Origin: Amyelois transitella
Taxonomy: Eukaryota; Arthropoda; Insecta; Lepidoptera; Pyralidae
NCBI RefSeq assembly: GCF_032362555.1
Contig: NC_083535.1
Coordinates: forward strand, 2,418,001-2,482,000
Reading direction: 5' to 3'
Length of the DNA: 64,000 nt
In this document: positions 50,101 to 60,500 of the stretch, one piece after another
Position numbering within the stretch: the stretch's first letter is position 1
Layout: the number at the start of each line of letters is the position of its first letter
Made by a program: the position numbers and the translations under genes
Notes under the pieces: generated by a model
The model's database searches: none
What the model was told of the DNA's origin: nothing
What the model saw: only the letters and a program-made list of their open reading frames with translations

Positions 50101-50432
50101 TGAACGACCCCAGCCAGACCATTCTTCCGACTGACAAATTTGGGGAGACTGAAGTTGAAGAAATTCTTGCCCTCGGCTTTACCAGGGAGCAGGTGAGCGA
50201 CAATTTTAAATTAAACCGTTTTACTTGACTTGCATTATAAAATACAATCGCCTGATGTTATTTGATTTGTTAGATTTAATTATAATTTTTCGCCTAACTA
50301 TTGTTAAGAAGAGAAATGCGATTTTGAAACATTTTTTTTTCACATTCACAGGCCATCGTCGAGTTGCGTCGCTTCAACGGTGACAAGACCCAGGCGACTG
50401 TTGCACTGTTTGCCAAGTCGCTAAAATTCTGA
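33630..50432 (+). CDS. rngo: DDI1/DDI2 (Rings lost) ubiquitin-shuttle aspartic protease, complete
   Basis: Exons: 33630-33891, 34153-34356, 34441-34507, 35378-35536, 39605-39703, 40258-40420, 41921-42110, eight 27-nt exons (see separate entry), 49027-49089, 50098-50192 and 50352-50432. All junctions are GT/AG and the frame is intact: 460 residues without the microexons, 532 with all of them. In order there is a ubiquitin-like domain (residues 1 to about 75), a helical domain around 110-225, a retroviral-type protease fold with the catalytic motif FIDSGAQTT (Asp about 239) and [11 protein letters not shown], then an acidic linker and a C-terminal UBA ([20 protein letters not shown]). In the family it cleaves heavily ubiquitinated proteins such as NFE2L1 and ferries substrates to the proteasome; in flies it is needed for ovarian ring canals. 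The start has a good context (TTCACAATGA). Confidence 0.95.
36053..36538. mobile_element. foldback element with 206-bp inverted arms
   Basis: Arms 36053-36258 and 36333-36538 are nearly identical in inverted orientation (for example GTAAAAAGCGTGGGGTGC against GCACCCCACGCTTTTTAC), around a 74-nt unique loop. There is no coding capacity. It lies in DDI intron 4, so the pre-mRNA will contain a long hairpin. Confidence 0.9.
36468..36596 (+). repeat. tandem duplication of the foldback outer arm
   Basis: The last about 65 nt of the right arm (TTTTCTATTTTTTAGTTTGA...) are repeated directly as a second, slightly diverged copy (about 36540-36596) outside the element. Confidence 0.7.
36770..36935 (+). 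repeat. family A repeat, 3' two-thirds
   Basis: GATTCTTTTTTAGGCGATGG, TAGCAACCTGTCACTATTTG, TACAAGACTGTTGGCTCTGT and CCCCGCAAGGGATATAGACG with an ATGT end. It lies in DDI intron 4. Confidence 0.75.
38083..38121 (+). repeat. (CATA)n microsatellite
   Basis: About ten uninterrupted tetranucleotide units in DDI intron 4. The same unit ends many of the dispersed repeats in this window. Confidence 0.9.
38540..38700 (+). repeat. family A repeat fragment
   Basis: GAACGTGGCCTATCAG, CTGGCTCTGTCTACCTCGCA and AGGGATATGGACGTGATTAT, followed by a (GAAT)n end. It lies in DDI intron 4. Confidence 0.65.
39235..39400 (-). repeat. family A repeat fragment
   Basis: Inverted tail: TAGTCACGTCTATATCCTTT, GCGGGGTAGACAGAACC and GAAAAGACTGAAAGGCCACG. 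It lies about 200 nt upstream of the DDI exon that carries the catalytic Asp. Confidence 0.65.
39727..40050 (-). mobile_element. RTE-like non-LTR retrotransposon fragment
   Basis: The minus strand encodes the same C-terminal RT segment as the copy at 19153 ([40 protein letters not shown]), followed by the noncoding tail ending near the (CATA)n. It is 5'-truncated and lies in DDI intron 5, whose length it largely accounts for. Confidence 0.8.
40424..40590 (-). repeat. RTE-like 3' tail fragment
   Basis: AAAATCACGCCTCTTTCCCG, GGGGTAGGCAGAGACTACCT and CTTCGCTTCATCCACATTCA are the reverse complement of the LINE tail. It begins 4 nt after DDI exon 6. Confidence 0.6.
40660..40965 (+). repeat. tRNA-derived SINE ending in (GAT)n
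   Basis: Starts with a box A-like GATACGCTCGGTGGCACAGT and continues with the lepidopteran SINE core GGTGAAGGAAAACATCGTGA and GGAAACCTACA. It ends in GATGATGATGATG. It lies in DDI intron 6. Confidence 0.65.
41095..41880. mobile_element. hAT-like MITE with 8-bp target duplication
   Basis: Ends TAGGAATGTGACA (left) and, inverted, TAGGGATGTGACA (right). The flanking 8-mers CGATTAAG (41087-41094) and CGATTTAG (41881-41888) match at seven of eight bases, which fits a hAT-type target duplication. The interior is AT-rich with repeated ATCGATTA motifs and contains a nested copy of another repeat (41436-41622). No transposase. The right edge is 40 nt from the acceptor of DDI exon 7. Confidence 0.8.
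42265..42283 (+). repeat. (TG)n microsatellite
   Basis: Uninterrupted GT/TG run in the DDI intron just after exon 7. Confidence 0.85.
42650..42768 (+). repeat. family A repeat, 3' half
   Basis: CTGAACGTGGCCATTCAGTC, CAAGACTGTTGGCTCTGTCT and CCCCGCAAGGGATATAGACG with (ATGT)n. It lies in DDI intron 7. Confidence 0.75.
43915..44165 (-). repeat. family A repeat, near full length
   Basis: Inverted copy from the tail (ATAATCACGTCTGTATGCG) through GTGACAGGTTGCTAGCCCAT and CTTTTACGACATCCATAGCA to the head GCCACACGACAC. It lies in DDI intron 7, about 300 nt before the first microexon. Confidence 0.7.
44255..44420 (-). repeat. probable non-LTR retrotransposon 3' end
   Basis: An (AAT)n run followed by CCTTTATTTATTTTCCTCCA is, on the minus strand, a typical LINE terminus. 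The rest of the block (ggagaactggcgcctatac) encodes nothing visible. It lies just upstream of the microexon array. Confidence 0.4.
44478..47226 (+). repeat. tandem array of eight 27-nt coding microexons in the DDI gene
   Basis: Exons at 44478-44504, 44888-44914, 45165-45191, 45542-45568, 46063-46089, 46378-46404, 46770-46796 and 47200-47226. Each is exactly 27 nt, starts after CACAAG (CCACAAG in copies 3, 4, 6 and 8), and ends GCAG before GTACAT or GTATAT. All are phase 1-1, so any number can be included without a frame change. Encoded units: [63 protein letters not shown] and EEEIPIISA. Copies are 277-521 bp apart. The upstream intron also keeps a shared block (GCATTTGTGAAAATAATGT), which shows whole exon-plus-intron duplication, but the introns have diverged far more than the exons. 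There are no stops in any copy. Splicing has not been shown. Confidence 0.85.
49243..49300. repeat. 27-bp perfect inverted repeat at the junction of two converging repeats
   Basis: Arms 49243-49269 and 49274-49300 are exact complements (CGAAACCGCGGGCGGAGACT...) around GGAT. Each arm is the GC-rich head of the 'CCGCGGTTTCG' dispersed family, so two copies sit head to head in DDI intron 16. It should form a very stable RNA hairpin or DNA cruciform. Confidence 0.9.
49565..49855 (-). repeat. family A repeat, best full-length copy
   Basis: About 290 bp, inverted. It starts at a (CATA)n run, then TGGTCACGTCTATATCCCTT, CTTGAAAAGACTGAATGGCC, GGACAGGTTGCTAGCCCATC, CCCTTAGTCGCCTTTTACGA, and ends with GTGCCGGGAACCACACGGCA. 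Useful as the family consensus seed. Confidence 0.85.
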
Positions 50433-50756
50433 TATACGTTTAGAGGTTGTCGTCCATGGATCGTGCAGGGCTTTGAACTGCTCGATGCCATGAACCCGCC
50501 TACTCTCATGTAAGCGACGACAACCGGACCCACCCCACGCAACCAACTGATATATCCGCACATCCGGACAATTCTGATTATATCCGCAAATATCACGATT
50601 GTTTCACGGATTTAGGTACTGCGCAGTCTTAGACTGCTTTATTTTAGGAGTTTGGTGTCGTTTTACGCGTTACACGGATCCTACAATGAGGGTTTATTTA
50701 GACTGATGCACTAAATAGCTATTTTTAAATGTCAACATGACGTCTGTCAGTTGTCA

Positions 50757-50762
50757 AATAAA
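50757..50762 (+). terminator. polyadenylation signal for DDI
   Basis: AATAAA 325 nt after the DDI stop codon. It is the first canonical signal downstream; a longer 3' UTR is possible. Confidence 0.5.
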
Positions 50763-50779
50763 ATTGGCGCCATCTGGCA

Positions 50780-53700
50780 GTAATCTCCTATACTCTCCAA
50801 TTTGAAATTGTAACCGTTATCAGCTTTTCATTAGGCAATGTAAATAGGATACGTGTAACTCGTGTATTTTAATGATAGTTCTAATAAATTTGACGTACTT
50901 AGGTATTGATATAAAAACATAAATTGGTTTTATACTTATTATTTTTTTATAATGCTCGTTCTTAGAAAAACACGTATGGAAATATTTTATTAAGCCCGAC
51001 TGGGCATCATAAAGCACAATTTTATTATATAATTTTAAATTTATTTACCACCTATCAATACCTACTTATGTCTGACATTAATAAATGTATTATGATAGGC
51101 TAAATCACATTTAATCCAACCTAAATCTATTGCATAATATTAGTGCATATGATCGCATATCGACCAGCAAACGTTCAAACTAATAGTGTGGTTTACCCTT
51201 ATTTTCTAAAAATAGAATCTTTTCAAAGCAGTGGAAATAAAACAAATTTAATTCTTATATCAACGAGGTATGGAATTGGTTGAATTCGTATCGCCACTGC
51301 CTTTTAAAGGCTCAAATAGGATAAACGCGACAGTGAACAGTAACTGTCTTATTCAATATAGGTATATCATTATTTTACCAAGACTGTACTTTATTATTCG
51401 TCTATTTTAAATGTCGTAAGTGACATCAAATATTCGGTCTAATCAAAAGTGATCTGTCAAACGGCCATTTTGTATCGCCGTCCTGTTTTGACAGCATACG
51501 TCAGATGACGAAAGGTCCGTTTGAGAGAACATTTTCGTTTTGAATATAATATAGATATTTAGATAAGGGAGGGAGGCTACATGTAGGCGGTGACTGGTTA
51601 GCCTTTAGACAGGCATTTAGCAGTAATCATGATTAAATAGTGATACAATGACAATCTAGGCGTCTATTGTGGGCGAGGTAGGTAGGTTTTATACGAATGA
51701 TGAAATGGGGAGTGAATTAAAAAAAATTATATATGACGCGTGGAGGAAGAGAATATATTTTGTATAATAATTTCATTTACTTTTCATTCTTTTTAAATGT
51801 CGAATCTACTTTCTTTTTTTCTTTATCTAAGCATATAACTGGACAGTACGAATATTTGTCAATAGTGAATTGATATTATACGTACCAAGTACGAATTTAT
51901 TATAATACTCTACGTTCCTATTTTAAATTTATATACAGGGTTCCAAATTTTAATATTGAACAGGTTTTTTTTACTGAATATATTGTTTTATATACTTACT
52001 AAAATCTATTAGGAGGGTAGTTAGAACTTTATAATGAATTGGCTCACAATGGATTGCCCTGTTATGCTAAGTAAGTGTATTGAATAATCACGTCATTTAT
52101 CCATTCTACTTTTTCTCCATAGTAGGGAGTAATTCTCATGCATAATCATTATCATAACTAATCGTAAGAAGTAGAACCAGCATCTTTATCAAATATATGT
52201 CTACTTTTGTCAAAATTTGTGTCCGTTTACTCAATATGAAACACATAATGGGATTTATGAACGTGTTACCATTATATACTTAGTGTTATGATTCGATCAC
52301 GTAGGGAAAAAAAAGAAAAGGCTACGGCTGATAAATAGAAAAGGCTACAAGGTCGGAACACGGGTTTACGCGCCTTGTTCATCACTATTGTCAACAAAGT
52401 GTTAGTAGTCAAATATTGTGGTATGTACGGTGAGCTCAGGAGATTGATAGCCTTGATTGGTGTATGGAAGGTAGTCCGGGTATTACCAGAGCCGTGTGTA
52501 CTTGTCAATTTCTTTAATCGGTCGAATCTTTGAAAGACTCCGTGTTATACATGTCAATAAAATAATGATCAAGCCCATATTTATTAATGATTTTACTAAA
52601 ATGTTTTCCTTTTGTATACTTCACATTATCTTTAAACTTCACACCATTTTGCAGCAGATGTATTCATTTGTAGCATGCGCTCGCATTTCGTCGCATGCGT
52701 TTCTTTTTGTAATTCTAAAATATCGATATTGATTTTTGTATTTAGTTTAGATCTTACGTAATATATTTTGTATGTTTTAAAGGTTTGACATAAAAATCTT
52801 GTTTTATTTAATTGCAATAATATTCCTCCCCTTTAAATTAAGTAAAAATACTACAAAGATACAACATATGCGTATAATGTAATTAGACATACGCGATGAT
52901 GAAGAAAGACAATACTGAAATAGATGAGAATTCGTATTATAGAAAAACCAATGAAAAAAGTATCATTTACGTTATTTAATAGTGTACTTTATAAATGTAA
53001 CAAACAATGATTAGGCATTATGTTATTATCCGTCGTCCACCTCCGCCATATTTTGTGTGTCAGAATCGCGGGTGTACCTCGGTCCTGACGTCAGGATGGC
53101 GGGTGTACCTGTGTATTTTATTTTAAAATCTTTACATAGAAGGTAGGTACACTGAGGTACATATCAAGTACGTTTTTAATTCAAAACAGATATTTAAATC
53201 CGTGAGGTACACCCGCGATTCTGACACATCATATTTTAACCTATTCACATTTTAGACCCACAGAAATCTGATTAATAATACTCCTGTGAATATTTATATT
53301 TAGTACAATGGATATAAATGTATTAACGTTAATGTATACTATTTTATGGCAAGACTATTACAAATGGTTGAAAATAACATTTATCAATAATACTATGCCT
53401 TGATGGCCACATTATACTCATAATACCAATACATTTCTTTTGATATGATTTATATCTATGAATAGTTCTCGTAGTCGGCCATGGAAAGTAAATTATATCC
53501 AGTGATCCACTCGGCTTCAGTTTTTGGGAAATATGTAAATAGTTTCTTGTAATTTACTGAGGTGAACTTCATGATGAATTTTGACAAAAATAATATGACT
53601 CTTTTTTGAAATTTTGATTTTTCTTCGGCGTTTCTGTCTAGACAATAAAACGGACAATTTAAGGAGTAGGCGATTTTTGTCAGATTAATAGTTTACTAAG

Positions 53701-53780
53701 TACGTTACAGTTTTTCAACATAGGTCGTGGTTCGTGGTCGTCACCTTGGTTCATCATAATGAATGTAATGTAAACTGTTC
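50780..53780. other. intergenic region between convergent DDI and BCAR3-like genes
   Basis: AT-rich sequence without recognisable exons. The only structured item is the MITE at 53056-53228. Part may be DDI 3' UTR. Confidence 0.5.
53056..53228. mobile_element. 173-bp MITE with 25-bp perfect inverted ends
   Basis: Ends TGTGTCAGAATCGCGGGTGT... (53056-53080) and its exact complement (53204-53228). Internally the GGCGGGTGTACCT motif recurs. Noncoding. Confidence 0.8.
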
Positions 53781-53795
53781 TCCGTGATTTTAACT

Positions 53796-53801
53796 TTTAT
53801 T
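53796..53801 (-). terminator. polyadenylation signal candidate for the BCAR3-like gene
   Basis: AATAAA on the minus strand, 126 nt beyond the TAA stop. Confidence 0.45.
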
Positions 53802-53926
53802 ATAGTTTTACTGCTTATTGGGAAGACTAGTATCGTGTAGACGAGCTATATATCATGCCCAGGAATAGTCGAACACAGAACAAAACATCCGTCATACGCC
53901 GAGCGTCCTTCCTTGCTCTGCGCACC

Positions 53927-56782
53927 TTATACCGCATCGTCCACTTCGAGAGGCTGATTTGCCAGCTTATTGGCCATTGCCGTCAAAATGTCAGTAAGTC
54001 GCGCGAATCTTTGGTTCGGAGTGGTCATTGCACCTCGCTCTCCCCACAGAAAATTTATGTGAAATTCCGCCCTGAAGAGTTCTAACAAGGTAGGGTCTAG
54101 AGTCGGTCCCAAGGAAGACATTTCTTGAACAACGGTTCGTGCGTTTCGCTTAAACATCTCCACTTGGTCGGGGAAGTGTCGTGCGGCTTCCAAGTGAGCG
54201 GCAGTCGCGTTGAAATCGAAGTCGAGACTGTTCATGAGACTGCTGGGGAAAGTGTCGTCTGGAGGCATCAGGCCGCTGCTTTCTCCGTCTGAAATAAATT
54301 AAGAGATGATAAACTTACTGATCAAGCCGAATTCTTTCAACGTCAGATGCAGTTTAATCATAGAAATGGTTCTATATTCTTCTGTTTTCGTTTTTACACT
54401 AACTGGAGCGCCACACGTGTTTGTTAAACATATTAGTTCCATTAAGATCTACATTATTTAGCTGCAAATTGTCTCGACTTTGTTTCTCTTAGTGATAAGA
54501 ACTGCTTACATGCCTTTCATATATCTCATTCTTCCTCTATTTGTAGGAGATAAAGAGATTTATTTACCAAATAAATGGAAGCACAATACTGGCGGAAGCA
54601 CGTAAGGAGTTGTAGTGTTCGGTGGAAGAGGATTGGTGCCTTCGTTCATGCTCTTGAAGCAAGGTCGCAGCTTCGCTTCAAACATGAAGGCATTGTCTGT
54701 GTATACGCGCCGCAGAATGTTCCAGGCGTTTTCTAGGCACTCCACCTAAAAATCAAATAAAACTTGAGTACCTGGTTCCAGAGACCGAGAACGTGTTTTG
54801 ATGACTCAGCATTTTTATCTAGAATTCGTTTCCTTAGGACCTACCTAAAAACTATAAACTCAGTTGATTGTTGGAATGTTCAAAATGCTTTTGAAACGTT
54901 TCTCACCTGTGGCATACACAATCCAAACATAATGGCAGAGAACCCATAAAGATTTCCTAGAGCAGTCTTAGTCTCCACCGCTAGGAGGATCCAGTCATTG
55001 ATCGTGTCGGCTCTCTGTCGGTCTGTTTGGCACGTTAATATAGTCACCGCTATGAGAAGTCTAAATGTTTCGATCCTGTAATAAAAATTATAATTATTAG
55101 TCACTGTACGTAGGTGACTTCATTGACTTCTAACGTTTAATTAATCTGTGTAATTAGTTTATCGTACCTACCTTTCAATGACGTCCAATCTAAGCGGTCT
55201 TCCCTGTGGAAGAAAACATAATTCTAGCCCGGAGGCTGTCCTATCCAATCCTTCAATCTGTATTGCGTCATCCAGCAAAAAGTGCAAATCCACCTTAGTC
55301 ATATGGTTCGCCAAAATGCGCGGTCCTGACGTGCGCAACAAAAGTTTTATAGTATGCAGAGTTTCCGACTCCAAGGGTTTTGTTAAACCCGTAGGTATAA
55401 TCTGGCATTGGAAACTGTCGAGGTTTATCCTCGAGTCGACCACGTAGTCCAAATTCTCGGATTGTAGTAATTTCGCCTCCGTGAGTTCATAATCGAATTG
55501 CTGCTTAATTGTTGGCGTTACCAAATTGTAATCAGACTCTATTCTTGACTTATTGGGATCACTATGCGCTGAGCTCTGAGTGGAATCCCCGGATCCGTTG
55601 CCAGAATCTGATCCCGAAACGTGGTAAAGTCTCTGAAGTTCTAATCTGCGATCGTCAGCTTTTGGACCTTCGTATCTGGCAGGTTTGGCAGGAGGACTGG
55701 TAGGCAAATTGGCGTCCCATGTGTTCGAACTAGAATTTGAGTCGCCAGAAAAGTTTTTGACATGTTTGCCAGCTTGCCCTTGTATTACCCCGTCAGCACT
55801 CGCGCTCTTGCCGTGGTTGGCATGCTGCCCTATGTCGATTGGAGTTAGAGAATGGGATCTCTGTTTCTTGAAAGGCACTCGTAGTTGAAGGCCTGGTTTT
55901 GCGGCAAAGTGGCTATAAAGGCTATAGGGTCCGGAACCATCCCCGACTGGGGAAACTACTGTGTTGATATCATCGCTGGGGATGTAATTAGTAAGAGGGA
56001 CAACGCGATTGGCTGGGTATTGGATTCTCGCGCCAGAAGCGGCAGATATAGGTTTTCCTGAGCCCACGTACGAGGTGATGAGGTCAGCGACGGTGTCATA
56101 AGCTTCGTCCTCAAATTGATATTGGTATCTCTCGTAAACTGTTTCAGGATGGACGACAATCTGCGAATGTAGGTGAATGTTATTTATCCAAATGAAATAA
56201 TTGAAAATAACAGATTATTTCAGAAGTTACTATTACTTACACGCTGTATGACAAAATGCAGATGCTGCCCATTAGACCTGCAGCTCAGGACGTAATTGTC
56301 AGGTTGTGAGGATGAGTCCCTGACTAAAAACTCGCGGTCTTGTTGGAGAAGATTCTCGGCTGCCGTACGACTCAACGCTCCATGGTACCAACCGTGCGAA
56401 ATGATCTGATCAGATGGTAAAGAAAATTCCCACTCCAACAGCCCCGATGTTGTCATAGCATTTGTGTCCTAAAACAAATGATGAATTAAATTTCTGAAAA
56501 AGTACTAAAATTGTGAAGTACTGATGTTGTAGGCATCTCGGGAAATCCATGGCATGTAATAGGTATAACTCACTAATAGGGTATTAGCATAAATTGTTTT
56601 ACCTACGTTGTTACAGAGTTACATGCAAACTATAACTTCATTTAAACATATGAGTATCCAATAGGTACTTTGTACTATTTACTTCGTCGGGTCGGTACTA
56701 CTCGATAATATATATTTATATAAAAGTAATTACCCGGACTTACAAAAAGTTAAATATGACGAAACTGTCGTTCACTTACCAT
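53927..56782 (-). CDS. BCAR3: BCAR3/SH2D3 (NSP family) SH2 and Cdc25-homology adaptor, complete
   Basis: Six coding exons on the minus strand: 56780-56782 (only the ATG), 56241-56468, 55172-56160, 54907-55075, 54568-54745 and 53927-54288. All have GT/AG sites, giving 642 residues. The N-terminal SH2 domain shows GWYHGALSRTAAENLL and FLVRDS (Arg about 51 binds phosphotyrosine), and continues as ERYQYQFEDEAYDT and SGARIQYPANRVVPL. A Ser/Pro-rich middle follows. The C-terminal Ras-GEF-like domain has LRLDVIER, ETKTALGNLYGFSAIMFGL and FRAEFHINFLWGERGAM. In this family the domain is locked in an inactive form and binds p130Cas, linking receptor tyrosine kinases to integrin signalling. Vertebrate members are 576 to over 800 residues. 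The adaptor role is by homology. Confidence 0.92.
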
Positions 56783-56789
56783 TTTGCTG

Positions 56790-56795
56790 TCACAT
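56790..56795 (-). promoter_or_regulatory. minimal start-stop uORF (ATGTGA) in the BCAR3-like leader
   Basis: ATG directly followed by TGA, seven nt upstream of the true ATG on the same exon. Such elements can hold ribosomes and reduce downstream initiation. It applies only if transcription starts upstream of 56795. Confidence 0.5.
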
Positions 56796-56799
56796 TTAC

Positions 56800-57508
56800 A
56801 GGATCAATTCGCACTTTTATTGCAATACATGTGTTTTGCCGATTGCACTGTATACAGTATGGATACAAACACTGCTGAGTAAAACGCGGGGTGGGATCAA
56901 TAAAAGCCACCCCATTTTTTAGGGTTATGTTGGCAGCGTAACAAACGCGAAGTTGCCGCTTGACGCATGCGATTTTGGACTTTTATTCACTAGCTTATGC
57001 CCGGGATTTCAATCCCGTGGGAATTTCCAAGAAATCATTCTATGCTTTGCTGTCTTTTATGCTTCAGTTTAATACCTGACCTGAAAATTAGATTTCCATT
57101 AGGCTATTCGGAGTTTGAAAATAGTTTATGATGTGGCGACCTCGCTTGCTTATCGTAGAAGTTGGTAAAGGGACTGAACTATTTATTCACTTCCCATGAC
57201 TGTCGAAAGTTTATTTTGCTATACTAAACCTGCTTAGATCGCCGCCATTTTGGATCAATTTTCATTTCTATTATAGTAATTCTTATGTACTAATACTACA
57301 TAGATGACACGATAAACTTTATACACACACACGATATACACACAAGCAAACATCAATGTATTATAGCTACTATAAACAAACGGACGGACGTACAAAAGAT
57401 TCAACAATTTGAATTTCATCGTATTGCGCATATCAAGAAACAATTACTTGTTGAAAAAGAAGTTTTTAAACATCCCGATGCGTTTTACGAACCGTGTCAA
57501 AGTTAGCC
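56800..57508. other. short divergent promoter region between BCAR3-like and mannosidase-like genes
   Basis: The two start codons are 726 nt apart and face away from each other. The stretch contains a decayed dispersed repeat at about 56990-57165 (TTATGCCCGGGATTTCAATC). No TATA element was recognised. Confidence 0.5.
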
Positions 57509-60500
57509 ATGGCCTTCCAAACGAAGGCGGTGTGCATAGTCTTTATTATATCATTCCTAGTTAACGTTAATGGATATGAGAAAAGTAAGTAGTTTTTACA
57601 TGTATTTAAATGTGTCTTGTTTTCATAATATAAAAATATAGTAAGTTTTAATACCGAAACCAGAGTAGGGCTCAAGGTAGGTACTTTGTCCCATTTTTTT
57701 AGAATGTTTGATTGAAAGTTAGATGCTAAACGAAGAAGTGTAATCTTAAGATACTTTTTAGGTAAATTTGTCTTTGTTGTTGTTAAGCATTTATTTATAT
57801 TTAGTTCGAGTAATTTAACTTATGTCATGTATTTTTATACCATTTATTTAATTAGCTTATTTAACTATTTTTTATTAATTTATAGCTTTAAGGAAAATCG
57901 TTCGCAGCCAATCCAAAATGGTCCAAACTCCATTCAGCGAGAACCGTCAGAGTATTTGGAAAAACAACTCTCAAAAGCAAGCTATATTATTCCCGGATTT
58001 CACCGACATGAGAAACGTGGTACATAAAGTGCCTCGGCCGCAATTGACAACCATTCTGACCTCCAAAGAATCGAGTCGAGGGAAACAGCCATTAAAGATA
58101 AAAGACAATAATGAACTCAGGTTGACCAGGACTATTATTCAAAATTCAAGTATTCCAGAAATTTGGAACGGTTCAACTATATTTGACGCGACCATGACAA
58201 AAATAAACGATTCCTCTGAAGAGATGTCGCAGTCTTTCAGCGATTCCCTGCCCCCAGCGCAACAGTACTTCCCACACCTTTTTGACCGTCCCATGTCTTT
58301 TGGTCAAGGAAACATGAGCAAAGAACAGTCAATAATAATACCGGCAGACCCGAGCAATATTCCTCACAATACGAGTCAAATAAAAAACATTATCGCGTCA
58401 TATCCCAATTTTCAACCAGTAGCGTCTGTGCCGCCTCAGAAAACAAATACGGACCAGGATAGTCACCAAGATTTGAGAGAAAAGGCGGATTTTTTCATAG
58501 AAGAAATGTCGGCTGATAGGTCGTCTATATACAGTTACAACATTTCTGACCTGTCCCAAACTTGTACCAAACTAACTGAAGGTAAAGCTGATATTGATTT
58601 GCAGGAGACATTTATGTCTATGGACATTGAAGTGAGTAACTGCAAACCGACTTGTATGCTATATTTTTCATAAAACCGAATAAGTACATATATTGTTATT
58701 TTCAGTTAATTCAACTTCTTGACAAGGACTAACGATAAAGACATAATTATTAAAGTAAAATATTAATTCTATGATAATAATTATTATGTGTTTATTAAGT
58801 TCTACCTACCACTAGTTTCTTCATTATTTAGAAAATGCTAAAATAACTTTTAGTCTATTTGTAAGCATACTATTGTCTTTTAAAATATTTAACTTGGTAA
58901 TTCTAAAGTCTTTGTTTTAAAACAATATTGAGATATATTTCCCTGCATTTTAGCCTAATTGGACACCCAGGAAACATTTTTGGAACAGCATATTTGATAG
59001 TCGATACGAGTCTCTGATGAGGAGTCCCAAATGGCCGCCACTGAGGGTGAGTACGTATTTTTTTATGATCTCAGCATCATGACATAGGCCTCCCTCAAAA
59101 ATATATAACTCTCTCAAAGATCACCAACTTGACTGGTTGCTACAGTACTAACATAAAAACACATTGATTTATTTACTTCGTTATTTTCTTTGTTCTTAGA
59201 TTAAAAAAGCGATTGTCTGTTTGTGCATCTATATCTGTTTGCCAGTCTGTTAAGCTTTCAGGGCTTAACCGATTCTGGTAAGATTTTACGAGTTATTACA
59301 GTTAATTATTCCAGGTCAAATAGCTGTTTCTTGTCAAGTTTCTGTATATAACGCGGAATTAAATTTGTCTATTTTTAAAAATAAGCAGTATAATAATAGC
59401 CTAATCTTAAGATTAGCGAAAGACCTACGACTCTTTATTTTTTCAAGGTAATCCTAGTACCTCGCACTCATGTAGATTCCATTTGGAAGCGGACTTTCGA
59501 AGATTACCACAATGAGACGGTCAGTAGGATTTTAAGCAACGTGGTCAAGAAACTCAACTTCTACCCCAACTTTACCTTCACGTGGAACGAGGTTTCTCAT
59601 TTAAGTCATTGGTGGAAAAGTGCACCTCACAGGAGTCGAGTGGTAAGCACTATTACGAATTATATCTTTACTAAAAAATAGTATTTTAAGAATAATTAAT
59701 GTAATTTTAAGAGGCATCAAATAGATCCTCCAGTGTGCAGGGATGCGGGGTGCGACCCAAAAGTCTTTTTCATTCTCCACTCCTTACCTTATAATTATAA
59801 TTTCTCAAACAAATGTTATATTTGACAGTTAAACACCACAGAATTAAATAACTGTAATAAATAACTGTCAAATGTAATAGGTAGGTATATATAGTAGGTC
59901 ATATTAATTCAACCTAAAGCGCTTATATTATTTAGATAGGTAGCTGCTATAAATGGCGTTACACAATTTCAATCTGATGTAGTCACAGAATTATCACAAA
60001 AATGATATAAGTTTAATTTTAGGCGTTCCGGAGACTGCTGAAGTCAGGTCGACTTGAAATCACCACCGGCGGATGGGTGGAAACTGATGAGGCGACTACT
60101 AACATTTTCGGATTAACACATCTGTTCATAGAAGGTATTTTATTTTATTTGGAAAACATACAGTCACATATCTTGTACAAAATCTCATTTAGTTACTTTA
60201 GACCATTTACATGTTTTCGCATAAGTGTATCAAAATACTGTACCTGTTTACACATATAAAACAAAAAATAAAATGAAAGAAATATAGTATATAAACTGTT
60301 TTATTATTTGTTAGAGACGCAGATATATTTAGTGTTTAAAAAATCAAAACAAACTTAACTGTTATTATATCTTTACCACATATACTTGATTTCATTGGCT
60401 TATCTTTGATTTTTTCATTATCCCGTGTCCATAACTGAATTTGTCTACAAAGCATTTGTCATATAAAGTACGATTTTAAATATTTAACAAAAGAAACAGG

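Noticed and set aside
54000-56067. Several plus-strand frames of 60-90 codons
   Set aside because: They are complements of the BCAR3-like exons, which have a complete and convincing protein match.
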